The notes under the pieces: model-generated
Seen by the model: only the letters and a program-made list of their open reading frames with translations
What the model was told of the DNA's origin: nothing
The model's database searches: none
In this document: piece by piece, positions 1-7,682 of the stretch
How the letters are laid out: every line of letters begins with the position of its first letter
How positions within the stretch are numbered: position 1 is the first letter of the stretch
Assembly: GCA_963806015.1 (NCBI GenBank)
Contig: CAWDWM010000006.1
Span: forward strand, 744,001 to 808,000
Source of the DNA: JAOPZW01 sp963806015
GTDB lineage: Bacteria; Actinomycetota; Thermoleophilia; Solirubrobacterales; Solirubrobacteraceae
Direction of reading: 5' to 3'
Length of the DNA: 64,000 nucleotides
Program-made: the position numbers and the translations under genes

Positions 1-169
1 GGCGCTCTGCCTGCAGGGCTCGCTGCTCGTGCGCCACGCGCCCCCGGCGGTGGCCGACGCCTTCTGCGCCGCGCGCCTGGCGGGCGACGCGGGCCTGCAC
101 TACGGCACGCTGCCGCCCGGCGCCGACGCGGCGGCGATCGTCGCGCGCCACACCCCGGCTACTGCTTGA
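1..169 (+). CDS. acyl-CoA dehydrogenase of AidB type, C-terminal fragment
   Basis: Partial gene entering from the left edge; frame 2 is open from the first base to TGA at 167-169 (55 residues). The peptide contains LLVRHAPPAVADAFCAARL followed by a GTLPPG segment. As I remember the family, this is the typical end of AidB-like/isovaleryl-CoA dehydrogenase-like flavoproteins, which oxidise acyl-CoAs or bind DNA in the alkylation response. Only the tail is visible, so FAD-binding and catalytic residues cannot be checked. Its stop overlaps the stop of the convergent secreted-protein gene by 11 bases. Confidence 0.55.
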   Translation, partial: ALCLQGSLLVRHAPPAVADAFCAARLAGDAGLHYGTLPPGADAAAIVARHTPATA

Positions 170-647
170 TCTTCCAGGTCACGTTCCCCGACTGGCAGTT
201 GTCGACGACCGCGCCCGTGGTGGCGTCGTGCACGACCACCGTGAGCGACCACGTGCCGGTGCCCGACGTCCGGCGCGCGTTGAGCTTGCCCTTGATCTTG
301 CCCGTCAGGTCGCCCTTCTGGCCGGGTGCGAAGTCGAAGGTCTCCGGCCCGAAGGACGAGCTGAAGCTGCCCGTCGCGCTCAGCGGGATGTGCGCGTAGC
401 TGTCGTGGTAGACGGAGGTCGCCGCGGTCGTGCACTTCACGCTCAGGGCGACGTCGGCGCGGACGACCTGGTGGCCGTCGTGGCTGACCTCGATCGCGAT
501 CGGCCAGGCCTGTGCGGTCCGGCCGCCGAACACGACCCCGGGCGGAGCCGGCGTCTTCGCGGTGGGCCGCGCGGAGGCGATGCCGGCGAGCGACACCACG
601 GCGGCGACGGCGATGAGCAGGACGAGGGAGCGGCGCATGCTGCCCAT
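159..647 (-). CDS. secreted protein of unknown function
   Basis: A 162-residue protein not recognised as a named family. It begins with a clear signal peptide (two Arg, then a hydrophobic run from about residue 8 to 22, with an AGIASA cleavage region), so it should be exported. The mature part is small, has two Cys (in VKCTTAA and VDNCQSG) that could form a disulfide, and alternates polar and hydrophobic residues as in a beta-sandwich. It lies downstream of the chemoreceptor on the same strand with a 49-base gap and converges with the acyl-CoA dehydrogenase fragment. Confidence 0.75.
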   Translation of the reverse strand: MGSMRRSLVLLIAVAAVVSLAGIASARPTAKTPAPPGVVFGGRTAQAWPIAIEVSHDGHQVVRADVALSVKCTTAATSVYHDSYAHIPLSATGSFSSSFGPETFDFAPGQKGDLTGKIKGKLNARRTSGTGTWSLTVVVHDATTGAVVDNCQSGNVTWKIKQ

Positions 648-696
648 GCTCGCCGACCGCGGCCCACCGGTGGGAAAGTTTCAGTGGTCTGCTCGG

Positions 697-2535
697 CTAC
701 AGCGTGAAGCGCCCGACGAGCTCGTCGAGCTCACGGGCGGTGCGCGACAGCTCCTGGGCGGAGGCCGCGATCTGCTGCGTCGACGCGCTGGTCTCCTCGG
801 CCGAGGCCGAGACCTGCTGCACGGTGGCCGAGGACTGCTCGGCGACGCTCGCCACCTCGACGATGTCGTTGGAGACCTGAGCGGCTCCCTCGGCGATCTG
901 CTCGACGGCGGCCGAGACCTGGCTGACGCGCTCGGAGACGACCTCGATGCTCGCGGCGATGCGCGTGAAGGCATCGCGCGCCTCGGCCACGGTGCTGGCC
1001 CCGTGCTCGCCGCGCTCGGCGCCGGCCTCGACGACGGCCACGGTGCGGTCGGTCTCGCTGCGGATCTCGACCACGAGGCCCGAGATCGACTTCGCCGCGG
1101 CCTGTGACTCCTCGGCCAGCTTGCGGACCTCCTCGGCGACGACGGCGAAGCCGCGGCCCTGCTCGCCGGCGCGCGCGGCCTCGATGGCCGCGTTGAGGGC
1201 GAGCAGGTTCGTCTGCTCGGCGATGGCCGTGATGGTGTCGACGATGCCGCCGATGCGCTGGCTCTTGGAGCCCAGATCGCGGATGGCCTGGCTCGCTTCG
1301 GCCGAGGACTCGCGCACGGCGGCCATCGCCTCGGTGGCGCGAGCGACCGTCTCGACGCCGACGCCGGCGGCGGCGCGCGCATCGTCGGCGGCGCGCGCGG
1401 TCTCCTGCGCATCGTGGGCGGAGGCCGTGGTGGCACCCGCGACCTGCTCGGTCGTGGCGCGGGCCGAGGTGGCCGAGCGCACCTGGCGCTCGGCGCCGTG
1501 GGCGACGTCGCCCAGGGCGCGCGAGATCTCCTCGACCGCACGCCCGGCGTCCGCCGAGGAGGAGGCGACGAGCTCGGAGGCGCCGGCCACGCTGGTGGCC
1601 GAGCGCGACATCTGGGTCACGGCGGTGCGCAGTTCGGCCACCAGGCCGGCGAAGGCGGCGCCGAGGCGGTCGTGCTCCGAGCGCGGCTGCACGTCGACGG
1701 TGAGGTCGCCGGCGGCCACGCGGTCGGCGGCACCGGCGAGCGAGCGGAGGTGCTCGACCATCGTGGCGAGGGCACTCGCGGTGCGCCCCACCTCGTCGCG
1801 GCCGCTGACGGAGAGGTCGTGGTCGACATCGCCGCGGGCAAGCGCCTCGGCGGCCGCCGAGACGGCGCGCAGGCGCCGGCCGAGGTGGCGCGCGATGCCG
1901 ATGGCGAGGCCGAGGGCGACGAGCAGGGCCAGCACGCCGATGGTGATGCTGGTGCGCCTGGTCGAGCTCTCGAGCGCGACGAAACGCTCGTCAGCCTGGC
2001 TACGGTCGCGTTCGGCCTGCGTGATGTACCGCTCGATCGCGGTGATCACGTTGTCGGCGGCGGCATCCGCGTAGCCGGCCACGGTCTGCTCGGCGTAGCC
2101 GGTGTCGCCGCGCTTGACGGCGCTGTAGAGCTTGTCGTCCAGGATCTTCCACGTGTCGATCGAGTCGGAGACGGCCGCCACACGCGTTGCCGAGCCGCTG
2201 TCACCGTCGCTCTTGCGCAACGCGACGACGGCCTTCTTGGCGGCCGCGAGGTCGCGCATCTCGTCCGCGCGCGTCTTGCCGCGGGTGAGGACCATCGAGG
2301 TCTGGGAGAAGTGGAGGTCGGCGAAGGCCGCCTCGGCCCTCTGTGCCGCGATGATGCGCGGGACCACGGCTTGCGTTACGCGGTTGTGCGCCTTCTCCAG
2401 GCCCTGGACGTTGTGGACGTCCACGGCGATGATCGCCGCCGTCAGCGCCAGGATCACACCGAAGCAGAGGGCGAGCTTGACGGACAGGCGCACGTTGCCG
2501 AGTCGAGGCATGCGGCGGGGGGCGGGGACACGCAT
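697..2535 (-). CDS. methyl-accepting chemotaxis protein
   Basis: Membrane chemoreceptor that passes ligand signals to CheA/CheW. Order in the 612-residue product: a basic N-terminus; TM1 (LALCFGVILALTAAIIA); a periplasmic four-helix-bundle-like sensor of about 150 residues; TM2 (ITIGVLALLVALGLAIGI); a HAMP linker; and a long coiled-coil signalling domain. The signalling hairpin is clear (NLLALNAAIEAARAGEQGRG then FAVVAEEVRKLAEES), which is the MCP hallmark. The start is uncertain: the ATG at 2535 was chosen because it lies shortly before TM1, but ATG 2511 or 2586 are possible and none has a good ribosome-binding site. No che genes are in the window, so its kinase is elsewhere. Confidence 0.93.
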   Translation of the reverse strand: MRVPAPRRMPRLGNVRLSVKLALCFGVILALTAAIIAVDVHNVQGLEKAHNRVTQAVVPRIIAAQRAEAAFADLHFSQTSMVLTRGKTRADEMRDLAAAKKAVVALRKSDGDSGSATRVAAVSDSIDTWKILDDKLYSAVKRGDTGYAEQTVAGYADAAADNVITAIERYITQAERDRSQADERFVALESSTRRTSITIGVLALLVALGLAIGIARHLGRRLRAVSAAAEALARGDVDHDLSVSGRDEVGRTASALATMVEHLRSLAGAADRVAAGDLTVDVQPRSEHDRLGAAFAGLVAELRTAVTQMSRSATSVAGASELVASSSADAGRAVEEISRALGDVAHGAERQVRSATSARATTEQVAGATTASAHDAQETARAADDARAAAGVGVETVARATEAMAAVRESSAEASQAIRDLGSKSQRIGGIVDTITAIAEQTNLLALNAAIEAARAGEQGRGFAVVAEEVRKLAEESQAAAKSISGLVVEIRSETDRTVAVVEAGAERGEHGASTVAEARDAFTRIAASIEVVSERVSQVSAAVEQIAEGAAQVSNDIVEVASVAEQSSATVQQVSASAEETSASTQQIAASAQELSRTARELDELVGRFTL

Positions 2536-2594
2536 AGCCTGTGAGTCGGTCCGCGCTGCGCCGCCTTGAGGACGCCTGCCTACCATGTGTGTGA

Positions 2595-3755
2595 ATGCGC
2601 ACAGGGTCGATCCAGCTCGCTCGGGTCTTCGGGATCCGCATCGGGGCGAGCCCGAGTTGGTTCGTCGTCGCGCTGATCTTCATCGTCTGGCTCTCGACGG
2701 CCTACGACGATCAGTACGGCCAGACCACCGGCTACATCATGGCGGTGGTCTCCGTGGCGCTCTTCTTCCTGTCGCTCACGCTCCACGAGCTCGGCCATGC
2801 ATGGGTGGCGCGGCGCAACGGCATCGGCATCGCCGGCATCGATTTGTGGTTCTTCGGCGGCATCGCGAAGCTCACCCGCGACAGCGAGTCGCCCGGCGAG
2901 GAGTTCCGCGTCAGCGCGGCCGGGCCGGCGGTCACGCTGCTCATCGTGGTGGTCGCCTGCGCCGGGGGCATGGTCGTCGGCGGCACGGGCGACTTCGCGG
3001 ACGCGCTGTTCCTGCGCGACCACCCGGGTGCCGCGCTGGCCGTGCTCGGCTGGCTGGCCCTGGTCAACGTCGCGCTCTTCGTCTTCAACCTGATCCCCGC
3101 CTTCCCGCTGGACGGGGGGCGCATCGCCAAATCGATCGCGTGGCGGATCACCGGCGACCGCAACCGTGCCACCCGGTTCTCGGCCCGTCTCGGCCAGGCC
3201 TTCTCCTACATCCTCATGGGGCTCGGCATCGTCCTGCTCGTCCGCGGCGACGCCGGCAGCGGGATCTGGTGGATCCTGATGGGCTGGTTCCTCGGACAGT
3301 CCGCGACGCGTGAAGTCGTGACGAGCCGCTTCTCCGAGCGCCTGCAGGGCGTGACGGTGGCCGACGTCATGGACACCCAGCCGGTCTGGGTGCCGGGCGA
3401 CACCACGGTCCTGCAGGCCCAGGACGAGTACTTCCTGCGCTACCGCTGGCCCTGGTTCCCGGTCGCCGACCCGACCTCAGGGCGCTTCCTCGGGCTACTG
3501 CATCAGCACCGGGTCGACGGCGCCGTCGAGGAGGGGCAGCCGGCGCTGGCCGTCTCCGACGTGGTCGATGCGGACGGCGACGAGGCCTTCCGCGTCCACG
3601 ACGACACCCCGATCGAGCAGCTCATGACCTCCGAGGGCCTGCGCTCCCTCGGCGCGCTCATGGTCATCGACAGCGACGACCGCCTACGGGGAGTCGTCAC
3701 GCTCGAGCAGGTCCGGCGCGCGCTCACGGCTGCGGCGCCGGGGCGGGTCGCATGA
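2595..3755 (+). CDS. site-2 protease (M50) with CBS domain pair, Rip3-like
   Basis: Intramembrane zinc metalloprotease that would cut a transmembrane substrate such as an anti-sigma factor. In the 386-residue product the zinc motif HELGH is at residues 64-68, at the end of a membrane helix. The third ligand lies in the later helix N165-LIP...PLDGG (D173), the S2P signature. Further membrane helices run to about residue 240. A pair of CBS domains (about 255-380) probably senses a nucleotide. This layout matches mycobacterial Rip3. A possible -10 (TACCAT, 2581-2586) is 8 bases before the ATG and there is no Shine-Dalgarno, so the mRNA may be leaderless. It is divergent from the chemoreceptor. 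Confidence 0.9.
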   Translation: MRTGSIQLARVFGIRIGASPSWFVVALIFIVWLSTAYDDQYGQTTGYIMAVVSVALFFLSLTLHELGHAWVARRNGIGIAGIDLWFFGGIAKLTRDSESPGEEFRVSAAGPAVTLLIVVVACAGGMVVGGTGDFADALFLRDHPGAALAVLGWLALVNVALFVFNLIPAFPLDGGRIAKSIAWRITGDRNRATRFSARLGQAFSYILMGLGIVLLVRGDAGSGIWWILMGWFLGQSATREVVTSRFSERLQGVTVADVMDTQPVWVPGDTTVLQAQDEYFLRYRWPWFPVADPTSGRFLGLLHQHRVDGAVEEGQPALAVSDVVDADGDEAFRVHDDTPIEQLMTSEGLRSLGALMVIDSDDRLRGVVTLEQVRRALTAAAPGRVA

Positions 3756-3820
3756 CGGTTCCGAGTCGCTCGGCGAAGAGGTGAAGCGCAGCACCTGGTA
3801 GCCGGCGGGACGGCTCGGGT

Positions 3821-3871
3821 GGGGGTGTGCGCTCAAATTCATCAATGTGATGAACATCGCAGCACACCCCC
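3821..3871. promoter_or_regulatory. concentric double inverted repeat upstream of the sdh operon
   Basis: An outer perfect 10-base inverted repeat (GGGGGTGTGC at 3821-3830, GCACACCCCC at 3862-3871) encloses an inner perfect 7-3-7 repeat (TTCATCA, ATG, TGATGAA at 3838-3854). Both are centred on base 3846, with 7-base spacers on each side. It sits about 70 bases upstream of the sdhA start, where an operator or an RNA stem-loop would be expected. There is no T-run, so it is not a standard terminator of the preceding protease gene. The function is inferred. Confidence 0.5.
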
Positions 3872-3942
3872 CGATCGGTGCCCCTGCCGCAACCCGGCGC
3901 CAGAAGCCGTCGGACACCCCGGGTACATAGACTCTCCTGAGC

Positions 3943-5637
3943 ATGCCTGCACACGACGTCCTGATCATCGGCGCGGGTCTCGCCGGCCAGCGCGCGGCGC
4001 TGGCCGCCGCGGACGCGGGGGCGTCGGTGGCGCTTTTGAGCAAGGTCCACCCGGTGCGCTCGCACTCCGTGGCGGCCGCCGGGGGGATCAACGCCGCCAT
4101 CAACCCCGCCGACGACTGGCGCTCGCACGCCTTCGACACCGTGAAGGGCTCGGACTTCCTGGGCGACCAGGACGCGATCGAGATCATGTGCAGCGAGGCG
4201 CCCGGCGAGGTCATGCACCTCGAGCACATCGGGGTCACCTTCCACCGCAACGAGACCGGCGAGCTGGACCTGCGCGCGTTCGGCGGCGCCTCGATGAACC
4301 GCACCGCGTACGTGGCGGACATCACCGGCCAGGCGATGCTGCACGTGCTCTACGAGCAGATCCTCAAGTACTCGGACCGGATCGATCGCTTCGAGGAGTG
4401 GTTCGTCACCTCGCTCGTGCTCGACAACCAGGGCGAGTGCGTGGGCGTCGTGGCGCGGGACATCCGCTCGGGCCGGATGGAGACCTTCGCGGCCAAGAAC
4501 GTGATCCTCGCCTCCGGCGGCGCCGGGCAGTGCTACAAGCCGACGACCAACGCGCTCATCTGCACGGGTGACGGCATCGCGCAGGCCTACCGGGTCGGCG
4601 CGCCGCTGATGGACATGGAGATGATCCAGTACCACCCGACGACGCTGGCCGAGAACGGCTTCCTGATCACCGAGGGCGCGCGCGGCGAGGGCGCCCACCT
4701 GCTCAACGCCGACGGCGAGCGCTTCATGGAGAAGTACGCGCCCAACAAGATGGAGCTGGCCTCGCGCGACGTGGTCTCGCGCGCCGAGCAGACCGAGATC
4801 AACGAGGGCCGCGGGGTCGGCGAGGGTGGCGGCGGCATCTACCTCGACATCACCGTGGTCGATCGCAAGCGCGTGCTCGAGGCACTGCGCGAGATCGTCA
4901 ACATCGGCCGGGACTTCGCGGGCACCGACATCACGCGCGAGCCCATCGAGATCCGCCCGGGCCAGCACTACATCATGGGCGGCGTCAAGACCGACATCAA
5001 CGGCGCCACCCCGATCCCCGGTTTGTACGCGGCCGGCGAAGTGGCGTGCGTCTCGGTCCACGGCGGCAACCGCCTGGGCGCGAACTCGCTGCTGGACACG
5101 CTGATCTTCGGCCGCCGCTCGGGCGAGCACGCCGCGGCGCGCGCCACCGGCATGGCGATGCCCGCGATCGGCGACGACCAACAGCGCCGCGACGCGGCCG
5201 AGATCGAAGACATCATCGCCCGCGAGCGCAGCGGCCGGCGCGTGTCGGAGATCAAGGAGGAACTCGGCAACGAGATGAACCGCAACGTCGCCGTCTTCCG
5301 CGACGAGGCCGGGCTGCGCCACGCCCACGAGATCGTGCGCCGCCTCAAGGAGGAGGCGAAGACGGCCTACATCGACGACCACGGCACGGTCTTCAACCAG
5401 GACGTGCTGGGCGCGCTCGAGCTGAGCTTCATGCTCGACTGCGCCGAGGCGACGGTCGTGGCCGCGATCGAGCGCAAGGAGTCGCGCGGCGCGCAGTTCC
5501 GCACCGACTACCCCGAGCGCAACGACGAGGTGTGGCTCAAGCACATCGACATCGGGCGCAACGGGGATGACGTGCCGGAGGTCTCCTACTCGCCCGTGAC
5601 GATCACCCAGTGGCAGCCCGAGGAGCGTAAGTACTAA
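3943..5637 (+). CDS. sdhA: succinate dehydrogenase/fumarate reductase flavoprotein subunit
   Basis: Catalytic FAD subunit interconverting succinate and fumarate, 564 residues (normal length). It begins with the dinucleotide-binding motif GAGLAGQRAAL. The segment SHSVAAAGGINAA carries the His that normally binds FAD covalently. The FAD/substrate motif HGGNRLGANSLLDTLIFGRR lies in the C-terminal half and the helical domain ends the protein. There is no Tat or Sec signal, so the active site should be cytoplasmic. It is the first gene of a three-gene operon: sdhB follows after 4 bases. A possible -10 (TAGACT, 3928-3933) ends 9 bases before the ATG with no Shine-Dalgarno. The direction (oxidation or reduction) cannot be told from sequence. 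Confidence 0.95.
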   Translation: MPAHDVLIIGAGLAGQRAALAAADAGASVALLSKVHPVRSHSVAAAGGINAAINPADDWRSHAFDTVKGSDFLGDQDAIEIMCSEAPGEVMHLEHIGVTFHRNETGELDLRAFGGASMNRTAYVADITGQAMLHVLYEQILKYSDRIDRFEEWFVTSLVLDNQGECVGVVARDIRSGRMETFAAKNVILASGGAGQCYKPTTNALICTGDGIAQAYRVGAPLMDMEMIQYHPTTLAENGFLITEGARGEGAHLLNADGERFMEKYAPNKMELASRDVVSRAEQTEINEGRGVGEGGGGIYLDITVVDRKRVLEALREIVNIGRDFAGTDITREPIEIRPGQHYIMGGVKTDINGATPIPGLYAAGEVACVSVHGGNRLGANSLLDTLIFGRRSGEHAAARATGMAMPAIGDDQQRRDAAEIEDIIARERSGRRVSEIKEELGNEMNRNVAVFRDEAGLRHAHEIVRRLKEEAKTAYIDDHGTVFNQDVLGALELSFMLDCAEATVVAAIERKESRGAQFRTDYPERNDEVWLKHIDIGRNGDDVPEVSYSPVTITQWQPEERKY

Positions 5638-5641
5638 GACC

Positions 5642-6739
5642 ATGGCCGAAGCTCACAAGCCCCCACAGGACTTCACGCTGCGCCTGCGCCGCTTCGACCC
5701 GGAATCCGGCGACGCGCCGTACTGGGACGAGCATACGATCCAGCTCGGGCCGCACCGCTCGGTGCTCGAGGGGATCCTGCAGGCCAAGGCGCGCTTCGAC
5801 GGCTCCATCGGCATCCGCTGCTCGTGCCGGGCCGCCATCTGCGGCTCGTGCGGTGTGCGCATCAACGGCCAGCCCGGCCTGGCCTGCCACACCCACCTGG
5901 ACAACGCGCTGGCCTCCTCGCGCGACGGGGTCATCGAGGTGGAGCCGATGGGCAACATGCCCGTCATCAAGGACCTCATCGTGGACATGGACGCCGTCCA
6001 CTGGAAGAAGATCCAGCGCGTCACGCCGTGGCTCGTCAACAAGGAGCCGATCCCCGAGCGCGAGTACATCGTCCCGCGCGAGTCGATGATCGACGTGACC
6101 CAGTCCATGGCCTGCATCCAGTGCGGCGCCTGCGTGAGCGACTGCCTGTCGATGGAGGTCGACCCGCTCTTCATCGGCCCCGCGGCGCTGGCCAAGGCCT
6201 ACCGCTTCGTGGGCGACCCGCGCGACGCCCAGCAGTTCGAGCGCCTCAAGGACCTCGCCGAGGATCCCCACGGCATCTACGACTGCACCCACTGCTTCAA
6301 GTGCATCGATGCGTGCCCCAAGGGCGTGGCGCCGATGAGCCAGATCATGCGCCTGCGCCGCCGCGCGGGCGACGACCACGACATCAACGATCGCAACAAC
6401 GGCAAGCGCCACGAGAAGGCGTTCGTCAGCCTCGTGAAGGACAACGGCCTGCTGTGGGAGGCCGAGCTGCTGCCGCGCTCCTACGGCGGCAACAGCTTCT
6501 TCGGCAAGTTCGCGCCGCCGTCGGCGCTGGAGCTGATCGACTCGCTGCCGGTCATCACGAAGGCGATCCTGCGCCGCAAGGTCACGCCGGCGGGCGCGCT
6601 CAAGCCGCACAAGCTCCCCAAGGACGACCTCAAGCAGGTCCGGCGCATCTACGACGCCATCGAGGGCCGCGAGGAGCGCTTCGAGCTCAACCTGTACATC
6701 TCGGGATACGACGAGGACGTCGAGGAGGCGCCGGCATGA
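5642..6739 (+). CDS. sdhB: succinate dehydrogenase/fumarate reductase iron-sulfur subunit
   Basis: Electron-transfer subunit of 365 residues, longer than the usual 240-ish, with a C-terminal extension of about 100 residues. It has a ferredoxin-type [2Fe-2S] motif (CSCRAAICGSCG, with a later Cys in GLAC), then CIQCGACVSDC, then CTHCFKCIDACPKG. In classical SdhB the third motif lacks the middle Cys and holds a [3Fe-4S] cluster. Here the extra Cys predicts [4Fe-4S], as in the Sulfolobus/type-E enzymes. The stop overlaps the start of the next gene by 4 bases (ATGA), so the subunits are probably translated together. Confidence 0.93.
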   Translation: MAEAHKPPQDFTLRLRRFDPESGDAPYWDEHTIQLGPHRSVLEGILQAKARFDGSIGIRCSCRAAICGSCGVRINGQPGLACHTHLDNALASSRDGVIEVEPMGNMPVIKDLIVDMDAVHWKKIQRVTPWLVNKEPIPEREYIVPRESMIDVTQSMACIQCGACVSDCLSMEVDPLFIGPAALAKAYRFVGDPRDAQQFERLKDLAEDPHGIYDCTHCFKCIDACPKGVAPMSQIMRLRRRAGDDHDINDRNNGKRHEKAFVSLVKDNGLLWEAELLPRSYGGNSFFGKFAPPSALELIDSLPVITKAILRRKVTPAGALKPHKLPKDDLKQVRRIYDAIEGREERFELNLYISGYDEDVEEAPA

Positions 6740-7644
6740 GGGTCGCTTACTGGCCCGGCTGCGTGAGCCGCGGCTTCACGCCCGAGCTGCACGGGTCCAT
6801 GGCCAAGGTCGCGCCGCTGCTGGACATCGAGCTCGTCGAGCTCGACCGCGCGGCGTGCTGTGGCGCGGGCGTCCTCGCCGAGCACAACCAGGAGCTGGCC
6901 GACACCCTCAACGCGCGGACGTTCGCGCTGGCCCAGCGCGTGGACGGCGCCGAGCTGATGATGAACATCTGCTCGACCTGCCAGGGCGCGCAGAGCGAGT
7001 GCCAGGAGCGCCTGGACGCCAGCGCCGAGTACCGCAGCCACGTCAACGAGACGCTGGCGGGCGAGGGCCTGAGCTACGAGAAGGGTCTCGACAACAAGAA
7101 CTTCCTCTGGCTCCTGGTCGAGGAGATCGGCCTGGATGAGCTGCGCGCGCGGGTCAAGCGCCCGCTGACCAACCTCAAGGTCGGGCCCTTCTACGGCTGC
7201 TACATCGTCCGCCCCATCGACCGCCTCGGGATCGACCCCGTCGAGCGCCCGCGCGACACGTACCTGGACCAGGTCATCGAGGCCCTCGGCGGCACCGTCA
7301 TCGAGTACGCCGGCTCGCACAAGTGCTGCGGCTTCCCGATCATCACGATGAACAAGGAAGCCTCGCTCAAGCAGGCCGGGCGCCATCTCGGCGACGCGGT
7401 CGACGCCGACGCGGACTGCCTGGTCACCCCCTGCCCGCTGTGCCACCTCAACCTCGACCTCCAGCAGCCGCTGGCCGAGCGCACGGTCGGCCGTGAGCTG
7501 AACATGCCGGTCCTGCACCTGCCCCAGCTCGTCGGCCTCGCTCTCGGCCTCGAGCCCAAGGAGCTGGGGATGCAGCGCCACATCGTCAAGCCGGCGAGCG
7601 TCATCGACTGGACGACGTCGGTGGTCGCGGGCGCCGGGACGTAG
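6736..7644 (+). CDS. CCG-domain subunit (SdhE/MfrE/HdrB-like) of succinate:quinone reductase
   Basis: A 302-residue protein with two cysteine-rich CCG modules. The first runs from AACCGAGVLAEHNQ to NICSTCQGA; the second from SHKCCGFPIITMNKE to CPLCHLNLD. Such subunits replace the heme-bearing membrane anchors in type-E succinate:quinone reductases and in 8-methylmenaquinol:fumarate reductase, and also occur as HdrB. They bind an unusual iron-sulfur cluster and attach to the membrane through amphipathic helices. No transmembrane helix is visible, and no SdhC/D gene is present. It overlaps sdhB by 4 bases. The same-named assembly factor SdhE is unrelated. Confidence 0.88.
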   Translation: MRVAYWPGCVSRGFTPELHGSMAKVAPLLDIELVELDRAACCGAGVLAEHNQELADTLNARTFALAQRVDGAELMMNICSTCQGAQSECQERLDASAEYRSHVNETLAGEGLSYEKGLDNKNFLWLLVEEIGLDELRARVKRPLTNLKVGPFYGCYIVRPIDRLGIDPVERPRDTYLDQVIEALGGTVIEYAGSHKCCGFPIITMNKEASLKQAGRHLGDAVDADADCLVTPCPLCHLNLDLQQPLAERTVGRELNMPVLHLPQLVGLALGLEPKELGMQRHIVKPASVIDWTTSVVAGAGT

Positions 7645-7660
7645 CGCCGGAACCTTCGCG

Positions 7661-7682
7661 CGCGCCGCTCGTTGACGGCGCG
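7661..7682 (+). terminator. possible stem-loop after the sdh operon
   Basis: A perfect 7-base stem (CGCGCCG and CGGCGCG) with an 8-base loop lies 17 bases after the last sdh stop. It has no T-run, and it touches the GTG start of the next gene, so it could equally affect that gene's translation. Confidence 0.3.

Noticed and set aside
3724..5643. Long minus-strand open frame (639 codons) opposite sdhA
   Set aside because: It mirrors the third-position GC bias of sdhA, has no recognisable domain, and sdhA is unmistakable. The same reasoning removed the other long opposite-strand frames at 7601-9370, 9395-10867, 18231-20183, 24169-27006, 37069-38784, 39811-41445 and 62583-63890.
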